DNA of 60,000 bases from Bolinopsis microptera (GCF_026151205.1 NC_087072.1:13432169-13492168), one strand, 5' to 3'. Counted from the first letter of the stretch, positions 40,955 through 52,152 are shown. Notes: generated by a model not told the origin, from the sequence alone. A program made the numbers and translations.

Positions 40955-42539
40955 GCAATTTTATAACGGCGAATCTACTAAAAAGGTGGTGACTTATGCC
41001 ACTCTTCAGTTATGAGAAGAATTAGCCTTGTTTGAGACACGGGCAGTGTGGGTCACTATTAAACTCTAGTAGAATGGTTACATCACCATTTCAGCAGTTC
41101 CCTGGTCATTTATATGGCTCAGTTACTACAATAGTAACTATGTTGGTTACTACAATAGTAACTATGTTGGTTCTATCAACTGATGCCTCAAATGTTGACA
41201 TCATGGTATGAATATCATGCCCTAATGTGCAACACCTCAGATACATTCTACCAAAAATTCAGTGGAGCCGGTGATGTCCTATTTCCGTCCGATTACCAAC
41301 CATACAACCTTATTTGCGTGGGATTCTTTACAATAGATTCGGGGCAACATTTTAAAACATCATTCCATGTGGTACACTAGTTCGACACGCACGTCGCACC
41401 TCTTCCGACATGTAGTGCAACAAATCCTAAAGTTCATCTCTGTCGAACTAGAGTGCGCTACCTAGACTCTAGTTCGACACGTACTGAAGTTCTGCAAGAG
41501 TACTGCGACTGGGTGAAGGGGATATTCATAAAGGTAAATTTTATTTAGATTAGCTTTCAATTCAGTTTTTTTCATTGAACAATTTTGTCAGTCACATATG
41601 AAATTTGATAACGTTCCGTGAGCCAGAAGTTCGACCAGGAATGAAAGTAATGGTAGAGGACATGATGTTTGATACTACTATTGTACCTTCATATATATAC
41701 CATCTCATCATTTCATGTAATAAGTCGGAGTTACTCCGCTGGACATTTTATTATTATTATATTGATCCATGACATTTTATTCAATAAGAACTTATGTTTA
41801 ATTTCGAACGTTCTCCATGTGTTTCATGTGGAAGTTCTCGTGTTAGAAGTAGTTTACTGTAAACATTTGTAACCATCACTTCATGTGGTTTGCCGTCTTC
41901 CTGCCACACACTTATTGACTCATTATATGAAAAGTCGAATAGAAGTCGAATAGAAAAAGGGAAGCATATAACACTGCCCATACCTTATTGGACATAATTA
42001 TCACGGACAAGTTTTTCACGGAGCAAATTTTTCACGGACATAATTATCCACGCTTATGACCGCCCAAAAATGTTCACAAAATTGTGAAAATTGTTGGTGA
42101 TTTTTTAAGAAGTATTTTACTCCTTTTCTGAACTCTAGAATCAAAGTCATAGTGATCATGGTGTTATAACTTAAGTGCTTTAACTTACTGTTATGTAGAT
42201 TGAATACAGAGTGAATGTGACTGAGGAGTGATTATGTCCGATAAGGTATATAATGTTTGCGCAGATTTTAGAAAGTTATCGGTTATTTAGAAATAAAACA
42301 ACAATTATAATCAGAACTTTATAATAATTTTACACTATGTAATCATAACCTTTCGGTTTTCACAATCGTAACAATTGACCCTCGGATAGTGATCTATTAA
42401 ACTGTTTCATTCGAACTTCTGCATAAAGTTAAGTGGACATGCAAAAGAATTTGTACAATAAACACTGTGCAATGAGTTTCTTTATTGTCGTTCAAATTTA
42501 AGTCGTTAAAAGATACAAGTTGACGAGTCTTCCCTAATT
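40955..42539. other. Intron sequence
   Basis: A two-copy 27-bp repeat (TTACTACAATAGTAACTATG) lies at 41120-41170. Otherwise no feature recognised. Confidence 0.4.
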
Positions 42540-42914
42540 TTACTGTACATTTCTCAACGTCTTGCTCTTCTTTTTCTTCGTCTTGCATTCCCCTTTTGCA
42601 TAAAAGCCGTATCTCCAGGACGGTGAACCTGATTGCAATATCCCGAACTCTCCGGGGATCAGGTAGATAGTCTTGTCGAACACCACCGGACCTCCTGGAA
42701 CCTTCCTGTAAGGGATTTTATCCAGACCCACAGCTCCACATCCAGCATCTTTAGCACAGGCTTTCTTAGCTTTCTTCAGAGAAGGATATGCTTTAGTCTC
42801 CCTGTTGAAGCTTTGGAGGAATCTGCCTTCGTTTTCTCTCCACTCAAATGTACACTTGTTCTTTTTGGCTGCCACCACCGAGACCACTAACAGCACCAGA
42901 AGAAGATATCTCAT
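42540..42914 (-). CDS. Secreted cysteine-rich protein, PAN/apple-like family, member 4
   Basis: Single-exon gene of 124 residues. MRYLLLVLLVVSVVAA is a clear signal peptide. Cysteines C21, C53, C59 and C110; the first is displaced relative to siblings (C four residues before a conserved W instead of WC). The core SLKKAKKACAKDAGCGAVGLD is almost identical to member 1 and IPYRKVPGGPV to member 2. A Lys-rich C-terminal tail (KTKKKKSK) is unique to this member. It is nested in the giant innexin intron in the same orientation. A TATA box (42955-42966) lies ~43 bp upstream of the ATG. Confidence 0.87.
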   Translation of the reverse strand: MRYLLLVLLVVSVVAAKKNKCTFEWRENEGRFLQSFNRETKAYPSLKKAKKACAKDAGCGAVGLDKIPYRKVPGGPVVFDKTIYLIPGEFGILQSGSPSWRYGFYAKGECKTKKKKSKTLRNVQ

Positions 42915-42954
42915 TTTCCTGTTTTAACGGGATTTAATTAGTCGAGCTGGAACG

Positions 42955-42966
42955 TTTTATAAAAAG
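42955..42966 (-). promoter_or_regulatory. TATA box of secreted gene 4
   Basis: CTTTTTATAAAA on the minus strand, about 43 bp upstream of the start codon. Confidence 0.5.
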
Positions 42967-43659
42967 AATGTTTAATTTGAAACTAACCAAAAGTAAAGAT
43001 GGGAATTCAATAAGTTATCATGAATTAAACAGCAAAGAAAGGACGCTTGGAAAACGCCCCTGCATTTTTACAACGACTAACAGTCAGCAAGTAAACTTGC
43101 ATATATTATCATTAACACTAACAGTACGTTGTTACTCAAAAAACTAAATATTACGCTAAGTAAATGGCGTCACATTTTGTTGAACCCCGTGCCGATCATT
43201 GACAACAACCGCATGGAGCGAGAGTAAACACATTTGTCGGAGTTGCAGGCTGCTGGCACTTTGACAAACGTCACATTGAGGCAAGATACAACACTCTCAA
43301 GTATTCAGAGAGCTTACTCAAGATCTTATTCAAGAGCTTGTGTACACTGAATAGTCGGCAAATAAACATATTCAATATTCATTGATATAATGTCTTAATG
43401 TATTGATATATTATGGGTATGAGGATGAATGTGATACAAATATGTATTGTTTGTCTCCAAGTCCAACGCCCAACATTATTAAAGTTTAATCGTTACTATC
43501 TGTCTCAGGTGGAAAGCGATTAACAAAGCGTAATTACCGTCTGTTTAAATCCCGTGTGGGGCAAAGTTGGTTTATTTGTAATTATTAAACCGGATAAACA
43601 AAGTTTATTTATCACAGTGCTGGCAAGCACGACCGTTGCATTTATTGTGGGTATACTAT

Positions 43660-43725
43660 GTTCCCCATTTACTATTATACCCCCTTTACTATTATACCCC
43701 CTTAACTATTATACCCCCTTTGGTA
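43660..43725. repeat. Short tandem repeat (TATTATACCCCC)
   Basis: Four imperfect copies of a 14-16 bp unit, directly upstream of the GC-rich hairpins. Confidence 0.8.
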
Positions 43726-43744
43726 CACGTTACAAGCCTCTTTT

Positions 43745-43801
43745 GTGCACGCGAAGCGTGCACTCCGGCCGGAGGCGGCGGCCGAAGGCCGCCGCCTCCG
43801 G
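43745..43801. repeat. Two adjacent GC-rich hairpins, both with GAA triloops
   Basis: 43745-43763: GTGCACGC, loop GAA, GCGTGCAC (perfect 8-bp stem). 43769-43801: CCGGAGGCGGCGGCC, loop GAA, then its perfect complement (15-bp stem), with outer ACTCC/GGAGT pairing beyond. It stands out from AT-rich surroundings. Confidence 0.92.
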
Positions 43802-43883
43802 CAGGAGTTTTCCAGGCATTAAGACTCATCGGAAGTCGTTAAGCACAATTATTTTTAGTTCAAAACATTCTAATTTGATGTGA

Positions 43884-45193
43884 AAGATGACAGGAATAAA
43901 AAATAGTTATGTTGAGATTTTTAAGAAATTTGCATAAAATACTCGCCAGCACTGTTATACGAAATTCGGTAAAAAACCCAAAATCGCCATATTCAGGTGC
44001 CTTAAAAACCATGTTAAAATTGAGTTAGAGATCTGAAATTTTTCAGGGCGTCTAGACGTTGATCAAATCGACTGCAAAAAAAGTTTCAGGTTTCAGGAGT
44101 ATCGGGAAATGGGTTTTCTAGAACCCCTGTTTTACGACAGATTGTCGTGATATATATATATATACATATTCAGGGATAGACGCTTTGCCAGTCAATTTTA
44201 GCCTGTATTTAATTGTCCATAGATTCAAAAGTATAAAAGATAAAGCCATTTCCGACCACAGGTCTTGCAAATAATTGTTTACACTTTAGTTTACATTGTA
44301 TAAAAAAATTATTTGACGTCATAAACACCCCTTGATGACGTCATCAAGTTAACCGTTTTTAAAACTTGATTTTTGACAAAGTAATAACTTTTAAAATTAA
44401 TTTTAAACCATTAAGGAGTAATTTTATTCAAAATCTGAGGAGATTTTCATCTTAGATAATTGTTCAAGCATTCTGAAAATCTACCGGAAAGTTTTTCTAG
44501 CTTGCTCTTTCATAAAGATATTCGTCATTGAAGTTTGTGCTTTTTTGAAGAACTATTTTATAAAAACGTCAATTTTGCGATTTAGTATTCTCTGGTGTTG
44601 GGCCATGCCTTGAGTTGAGGAGCTCAGTTCTGCTTCCTATAGGTATAAATTGTGCATTAGGCTAGTTTTGAAGTTGAAAATCGAAAAGTTGCACACGTGG
44701 GGACACGCCCAAATTGATAGAAAATTGCTAAAATCACTGAAAATTGCTGTTTTCGTCATTTTCTGTCAACTTTAGAGTGCCGTTGTGATTACAGTTCTTC
44801 TTGAAATACTTTGAAACTTTGCATGCTTATCAAGCTATATATAAAACAATTACATGAAAAAATTTACGGCGATTCAATATTGGATGCGCACGCAACGTCC
44901 GCTCAAAGTTTGCACGTGCGAAAGGTGAGAATTTTGCTCATTCGTGATTTCCAACAAATTCTGCTTTGCCACGACAGTTTAATGTCATTATATATGAATT
45001 TAATGCCAACTTGAATGAGTATTAGGTGGCATATTCAGTCAGTGATCGACCGATATGCTTACCTAAACACAAGGAAATGTTTTTAAAGGAAAATTTCGAA
45101 ATCGTTGAAACTTCCTCCTTATTAATTAATGAAGATATCAGTTTATATTTCGACTTTATAAAGTACCCTGACATTATAATCAAAAAGAGATGA
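43884..45193. other. Intron sequence with two CRE-like sites
   Basis: TGACGTCA occurs at 44314-44321 and 44336-44343. No gene recognised. Confidence 0.4.
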
Positions 45194-45700
45194 TATTTTA
45201 CCAAAACCCATATTCATGGGTAGAGTGGACCGCTGCCAGTGTCTCTCTTTCCCAAACAAAAGGAAATGATATTAATTTGATTGACCGTTCTCAAATGCAA
45301 AATGATACCGAGAATGAAATCGGTCGCTCGCTTTTCCCATTCATTTACAATTGTAATAGATTAAGAAGATCTACCCAAAGGCAGCTGTACTCGGCAATAA
45401 AGATTCAATAAACTTCAGCTAATTCAATAAGCAATAACTACTACCCTTACCCCGAAATACTAGGTATCGATCCGAACGCAACCCAAAGAGATTTTTACAG
45501 CATCTGACTGATGTAATCAATCGAAATTTATTACAATTCGTAAGCCGTGAATGAATGGGAAAAGCGAGCGACCGATTTCATTCTCGGTATCATTTTGCAT
45601 TTGAGAACGGTCAATCAAATTAATATCATTTCCTTTTGTTTGGGAAAGAGAGACACTGGCAGCGGTCCACTCTACCCATGAATATGGGTTTTGGTAAAAT
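45194..45700. repeat. Inverted repeat, ~165-bp arms, ~170-bp loop
   Basis: 45194-45359 is mirrored by 45530-45700 with few mismatches (ATTTTACCAAAACCCATATT versus its complement). The left arm is part of a 73-codon open frame without recognisable motif. Confidence 0.9.
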
Positions 45701-48700
45701 TATATTATATTTATAAATTAATTTAATATAATTTATTTTATTAGGCATCGTTTACAGATTGCGTAATCCTTTTTTTTTGCAATTTTAGGACAGCTGGAAC
45801 CACTTAATGCATGGCTATATTGTGGAAATTACACTAGCAAAAGGTTTTCCAAACCCAATCCTTTAGGTATTTCGTAAGACCCCATCAAACAGTAAATTTG
45901 TTGCAGCATTTCAACAAAATTAACATTGAATAGCCGGTCGGAATATGTCCGGTACGTTTCGAGGTTCGAAACATGCGATGGATATTAAGTAAGAATAAGA
46001 GCCCGGTGTTTGTGTTTTATACCCTCCCCTGCTTTACGGACGATTCTGGTCGAAACAAACGGTTCATTAAGAGACAGCTGGATCAGGGCGAACCCCTTTA
46101 AGAAGCAGCTGCCTGTCTGGGGAACTAATTTACTTTGAAGTTCTGCAGCATATAACTAAACCTAGTAAAGGCATAAGTATTCATAACGGGTGGCAGAAAC
46201 TGCAACAATAATAATATTGCAATTATATTATAAAACTATAAAACAACAGATGACTAATGAGTTAAACTGATCTTTCCGATCTGTCCTGTGGAGGGCACTA
46301 TCATTAGTAATAGTGCCATCGTCACATTACTATAAACGTGACGTCACATCAGTATAAACGTGACGTCACATCAGTATAAACGTCGCAAAGAAAGCGTACG
46401 CACCTTCTGTCCCAGGTACGAGATATAACGGCCCAGAAACTGTAGTATTATTGTCAGGATGATGCTCCGCACAACAATGGATATAATTATGTTTCACTGT
46501 GTTCTGTGAGGAATTTAACGTGTGCAGCTATAGTTATACAATATTGAATATACATGCACTCTATTCTCCCCCGTCAAGGAGCCTCACTCTGTATGTGACT
46601 ATTCAACCGTTAAACAATTATCAGTTGCAATATGAACAAGTTTAACATGATATCGTCCATGAAGTTAAGTTTGAGGATATTGGTAAATTTCTAAAATAGC
46701 GTTTTCGACGGTATTTTAGAAATCAATCTAGCGTGTTCTTAAGTTCTGAACATTAGCCACGTGACCCATACTCCTATATGTACTGCTCAGAAATAAAATG
46801 TTTTGCTTTTAGGTACTATAATGTAAAAATAGATACAGTCTGGGCGAGAGTCATGTAAAGATAACCATTCGTCGAAATATCGTCCCAGAGTCTTAAACCA
46901 AGAACTTAAATTTAAAAATAACTGAATGTTAGTGAACTGGAAGTACGTGAAGCAGCTATATACGGACAGCTGCGCTCATCATATTTGGTCTCAACATTCC
47001 TCCTTATCTGCTTACTTGTATCAAGATATATGCCTGTAGTCTCGTAGTGTATTTAAACTGTGCTACACTTCAGTCTGTTACTATGATCTGTGATAAATTT
47101 AAATTTGTAAATGTTCAAGTAAAAAAGGGTCGTTCTAAATAAGAATTCCACTGTAGTTTGCTTGCATCAAGAATCAAGATTCTTTGGCCTTACTAGCTTG
47201 CATCAAGATGTAACTTATAAGTTATACTTTATAGTATGGTAGGTAAACTGTGCTACACTTCAGTATGGACGAAATTTACAAATGTTTACCATGTTCAGGT
47301 GTTGAAATTTTGCCAATGTTAACATATCACTGCCATATAATAATTTATATGACCAGTGTGTGGTTGAAATATTGTTAATTGATCCATAGTACGTAATATA
47401 GGGTGTTTAAGTTGGTTTACTAATATTTACTCAATTTCACACATGTTCATGAGATATCATACAAATGTATGTGACAAAGTTTACCTATTTCTGCCTTCTG
47501 TATTTGTATTTGCCTATAACAATGAAATATGTGAACAATTCCAAACACATTCAGCTCACAAAATAATGCTAGACTATTCGGCATTCCTTGTCAGGATGTC
47601 ATAAACATCCCTCATGTAAATTTCTTAAATGTGTGACGGAGTTTACATGGTGCTACCATTTAACGAAAAAAGTCGCTAAATATGTAGATAATAGTCATAT
47701 GCAACTATCCTATGAATTGGAAATTCGAAAATTTTGTCAAACACGGCAACAAGGGGTCCATAAAAACTCTGTCACGTTTTTATAGTGTGACAAAGTTTAC
47801 AACTCACTGCCGGCCGCATTTAAGCGATATGTTATCGACTGATAAAGATACCGTTATGCGACAAAGTTTATCTAGACTAGAGGATAACGATTATCCTAGG
47901 CAGTAGGCATAGAGGGTTTATATAATTTCATAGTGTGACACATTTTACATCTTCGTGTCATTTAGTAGGGTCACTAATATTTACCAATATCCTCAAACTT
48001 CAAAGTCCGTATACTTATATTTACGATAACGATGATAAAAACTGTATCAAAGATATGAGATCAATAAATATGATAAGTAATTATGTTGTGTTTGGATTTG
48101 ACGAATTGGCTATGATCGTCAAGGGTCCACTTTCTTCAAAAAATTAAAAATATAACCAAGTAAAAACTTACCAAAGTACAAAAACTTGACAGCGGTGACC
48201 CCGAAAACAAGACTGAAGTCACCCCAAAACCGGTGAAACGAGGAAGTTGTTGCGTATCTCGGGTAAACAACCTGTGAGGAAATTCAGATCATCATCTGGA
48301 TTGAAAACTTTATTTAACTTTTAAGATGTGAAAATTCAGTTTGGCATCTTAAATCTGCTGAAAATTCTGCCCGAAGAAGCCTTTCAAAATTAGCTGCACA
48401 CTCTTATCATAGATTTGAGAAGCATCTAATTCTAGATTATATATTCCCTTTGTAATTGTAAAATTAATTTTGTAGTGGGGGACAGAAAGGGTATGATAGC
48501 TCCTTTTAAAGGTTTTACACATTGCATGTATTTTCCCGGTTGTTAGGCCTGAGGGCTGGTTAAAGATTATTAAGAAATAAAACATTAAGCTCAGCTCACA
48601 ATTATTGTACACCACACCTTTCATGTTAGTAGATTTGAGAATTGAATTATGAATTTTACTACAGAAAATCTTGTTAACCATCAAATTCAATTTCATTAGA

Positions 48701-48824
48701 CACCTGACTAACTTATTTAATAAGTTATTAAATTAAGGCTAAATAATCCTCAAAAAGCTCCAGCCTAGGCGTCAATCTACCTACTTACCTACAAATCGAA
48801 ACTTCTTAACTTCTTAAAACGAAG
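45701..48824. other. Intron sequence and protease upstream region
   Basis: Contains a 22-bp duplication with CRE sites (46331-46382), a repeated AAACTGTGCTACACTTCAGT (about 47056 and 47248) and scattered TGACAAAGTTTAC-like motifs (47462-47950). No other gene recognised. Confidence 0.4.
46331..46382. promoter_or_regulatory. Tandem CRE-like sites
   Basis: A 22-bp unit containing TATAAACGTGACGTCACATC is duplicated; TGACGTCA, the CREB/ATF consensus, lies at 46339-46346 and 46361-46368. Confidence 0.5.
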
Positions 48825-50670
48825 ATGTTGCTCCTAGTATTGACATGTCTGCTATTTGGAGGGGCTGTGACTGAGGAATCTCTAACCCACCTGCTGGAGT
48901 CACCTCAAGCTCTGCTCAACTCCTACCTATCGTACCAGCTTCAAAACGGTAAAGCATACTCAACCTCTGAACTGAGACTCCGAGTTAAACTCTACAGACA
49001 AGCCGTGAAGTTTGTGGTGTCTCAAAATGAGCTGCATGGAGATGAATGGCAGAGCGGACTAAACTTCTTGTCTGATTTGAGCGCAGAGGAACAGAAGAAT
49101 TACCTTGGCTTCAATGCAAGTGCTCTCCTTACTGCTGACAGTGCAGAACCTCATTCTTCTGAAATGCTCTCCGTCCCCTCCTCTTTCTCCTGGCTTGATA
49201 AAGGAGCAGTTACTCCTCCCAAGGATCAGGCTAAATGTGGTAGTTGTTGGGCGTTCAGCTCAACCGCGGCTCTTGAAGCTGCCTACAAGATCAAGTCGGG
49301 AAAATTAAAGAGCCTGTCGGACCAGGAGTATTTGGACTGTGTTTATCCTCTGAATAAACGTAAGTTTGAAGTTCATGATCTTTAAACTGATTGCTTTACG
49401 GGGCCCGGGGGTTGGTTATTGAAACATAACGTTAAATACGGTCCTCGAAAGAGTAGTTATTATTATATCTCACAAATACCAGCTGCAATAAACCTTGACA
49501 GTTGGATAAACGCTCAGTTAGGGGAACATCCCAGTCTTTATGCCCTGACAAATCTTAAATCTTAATGTGTTCACTTTCTGTAAGTACTTTCTAATGTCCC
49601 TGTTCTCATGTCGCTGTCTAGTCAAGAGATTAGATAGTTAACATGTCATTATATTTGGGTAACCCCATTAATCCAGAGCGAGGTCACCACCCACCATTTA
49701 TTGCCTGGAATTTAATAAACTACCACTACCAGCTTTGAAGTGTGAAGTGTGAAGTATGAGGTGTGAAGTGTGAAGTATAAAGTGTGAAGTGTGAAGTGTG
49801 AAGTGTGAAGTGTGAAGTGTGAAGTGTGAAGTGTGAAGTGTGAAGTGTGAAGTGTGAAGTGTGAAGTGTGAAGTGTGAAGTGTGAAGTGTGAAGTGTGAA
49901 GTGTGAACCACACAATATAACCACTCCCCAACTCAATAGTGAATATTACAGGACAGAACGGCTGTAATGGTGGCTACTACTTTACTGCCTGGGACTACAA
50001 CAAGAAGAACTCCAGGATGGGACGATCACGTGACCGGTTGTACACTGCCAAGGCGGGATCTTGTTCTAAACTTCCTGAGAACTCCCTGAAATCCCACTCA
50101 GTGACTGGCTACACTGCAATGCCCAACAGAAACGAGCAGGATACCCTCCTGGGGATCACTAGGAACGTCCTCTCTGTAGCGTTCGAAGTAACGGCCACTT
50201 TCTCCGCTTACAAGTCGGGTATTCTGCGGGACAACACGTGTACTCACAACAGTAACCACGCAGTAGCAGCAGTGGGCTACACTCCGCAATATATCCTGGT
50301 AAAGAACAGCTGGGGCACCAAATGGGGTGACAGAGGTTTTGTAAAGTTCTCCCGCAACCACCACGGCTGCGAGCTTCACAAGTTTACCGCCTACCCTACA
50401 CTGAAACCCACTAACAAGCCTGATAATGATCCTGAGGATGATGCAACTGTCTACGACCCGGACAACAGAGAGGGTCCCACTGATCCGTACAACCCTGGTC
50501 CGGAACCGCCGTGTGTGGATGATAAGGAGTGGTGTGGACCTGCATACTGCGGGAAAAGCTACGAGAAGTACTGCCGTAAGACCTGCGGTAAATGTACGGA
50601 TGATAACAGCTGCCCTGAAGGAACAGTGAAGTGCCCTGATGGAGTGTGCCGGCACACCCACATGTGCTAA
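48825..50670 (+). CDS. Secreted papain-family cysteine protease with C-terminal ShKT domain, two exons
   Basis: Exons 48825-49359 and 49952-50670 join in phase (LNK-R-QNGCNGG) to give 417 residues. [16 protein letters not shown] is a signal peptide. An I29-type inhibitory propeptide spans ~25-100. The mature domain starts near [19 protein letters not shown], with oxyanion Q135, catalytic C141 (CGSCWAFS), GCNGG, and in exon 2 the catalytic His ([11 protein letters not shown]) and Asn ([14 protein letters not shown]). An acidic Pro-rich linker leads to a six-cysteine ShKT domain (CVDDKEWC ... CRKTCGKC) and a final [13 protein letters not shown] segment. ShKT domains on proteases are common in cnidarians. 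It lies inside the giant innexin intron on the opposite strand. All catalytic residues are present, so it should be active. Confidence 0.93.
49740..49905. repeat. 7-bp microsatellite (GTGTGAA)n
   Basis: About 23 copies in the protease intron, ending about 46 bp before the exon 2 acceptor. Confidence 0.95.
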
Positions 50671-51514
50671 ACCCACATGTGCTAAACTCACGTGTGCTGA
50701 ACCCACATGTGCTAAGCACTCACCTGGGCCTATTTGGGAAACTTGAGTGGGATCCTCTGACGTGATTGTTTGATATTTAATTCAAAACATTTGTCAACTT
50801 TGTGTTTGGTTTTGTCAGGTATTTTGTCAATTCAGTTAAACGAAGTTATTTTGAGCCGTTATGTCACCAATACACATTGATAATGATAATGATAACCTGG
50901 GTTTGCTTGGAGCCTATGGAAAAATAAAAAACTAATTTATCAGAAAAATAACACTTGGACACGACATGAGGTCATGAATTTCAAATATAGTGAGCTTCAT
51001 TGGCCGACAGGTTATTCAAAAGTACGGAATGAGATCAAGAATAGGAAACATATCATGCAGAAAGTCTTGAAGCAGGACTGGAAATTCCAAAATCGAGGGT
51101 TTTTAATTAATACTGCTCCTAGTTAAAGTAATAGAAAATATTACTGAGCGGCGGTCAGCCTGTCATTTCGACGAATCTCTATTTTACGAACATTATGGCC
51201 TGGGGTCCCCAGGTACGTGATATAAAATAATGTAGTTGTTGCTCGGGCAGCCACCCGGTCCAATCAAATCTGGAGGCTTCTCCAGTCAAATATATATTTG
51301 TTTAATGCGTAATAATTAATTCATAACGCAATGACATCTGCAATTGCTGTTCGGATTCCGTTAAATTTAAACGATTTAATTTGATTAAAATTGGAACTTT
51401 ATTAAATTTATTTATATTTGGTGGCTTGTACAATTTGCTGTTTGAACAGCAAATTGTACAATTCACCCTTTAATTCCAAATTACAAGTTTGAGACTCGAG
51501 TCAAGGTTAAAATG
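50671..51514. other. Protease 3' flank and intron sequence
   Basis: CACATGTGCTAAACYCAC-like units are repeated just after the stop (50655-50716). A perfect 17-bp-stem palindrome lies at 51426-51461. Nothing else recognised. Confidence 0.4.
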
Positions 51515-51845
51515 ACAGTTACGTAAATTTCATGCTATTTTGATGATCTGCATGATTAGTGATTACCAAGTTAGTCGCTCTCTTCCTGAGAAGATTGTGA
51601 TTTGTGAGGGTAACGCTGCCGTTTTTAATGAAATACCAATGTTCCTGGACGACGCCATATGTTTTAATCAGAATGATGTCAGTTTCCCAGACAGGCGTGG
51701 GTGTTTCTTTAGTCTCAACCTTTCCATTGCCTCTATAAATGTACCTTGTTTCAAAAAAGCTCTAATTAATTTTGTAATTACATTCGCTGGGTGATCACTT
51801 TCTTCGCGTCGCAACATAACGTCCACAAACTTTGGATTCTTGACT
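51515..51845 (-). pseudogene. Unidentified decayed coding sequence
   Basis: Two overlapping minus-strand frames read like protein. The first (51845 down to 51668) contains NPKFVDVMLRREESDHPANV and ITKLIRAFLKQG and ends in a stop. The second (about 51740 down to 51520) contains PVWETDIILIKTYGVVQE and HNLLRKRATNLVITNHADHQ. A +1 frameshift near 51730 would join them. I do not recognise the family; a transposon fragment is most likely. The plus-strand frame over the same bases is probably a shadow. Confidence 0.45.
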
Positions 51846-51930
51846 TGTATTTTTTGTATTTTTTGTATTTTCTGTATTTTTTGTTATATTTTTTGTATTT
51901 TTTGTATTTTTTGTATTTTTTGTATTCTTT
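51845..51930. repeat. (TTTTTGTA)n simple repeat
   Basis: About ten imperfect copies of an 8-9 bp T-rich unit. Confidence 0.9.
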
Positions 51931-52152
51931 AATTGTTCAAGTGTTTATATGGAAGAATTTTGCCGATATGCATTAATATTATCACTGCCAGTGGTCGGTT
52001 TTAGATGTTGCAGAAACATCGTTACTCGCTTAAATTTTGTTGCTTATATTAAATATTTTGACAAGCCTACACTGTATAATAGCCCCCAAAACCACCTAGT
52101 TGTTAATAGTTCTATCAATTTCTAACTAGTGGTAATTAACTATAGTAACTAC

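Noticed and set aside
43554-43883. Plus-strand frame of 109 codons
   Set aside because: It runs through a short tandem repeat and GC-rich hairpins and shows no protein-like pattern.
49698-49936. Overlapping minus-strand frames with a HFTLHTS repeat
   Set aside because: They are translations of the (GTGTGAA)n microsatellite in the protease intron, open in several frames at once.
50098-50719. Long minus-strand frames opposite the protease
   Set aside because: Shadows of the protease coding exon, without their own domain or conserved pattern.
51540-51794. Plus-strand frame of 84 codons
   Set aside because: The opposite strand reads more like protein in two frames, so this frame is probably a shadow.
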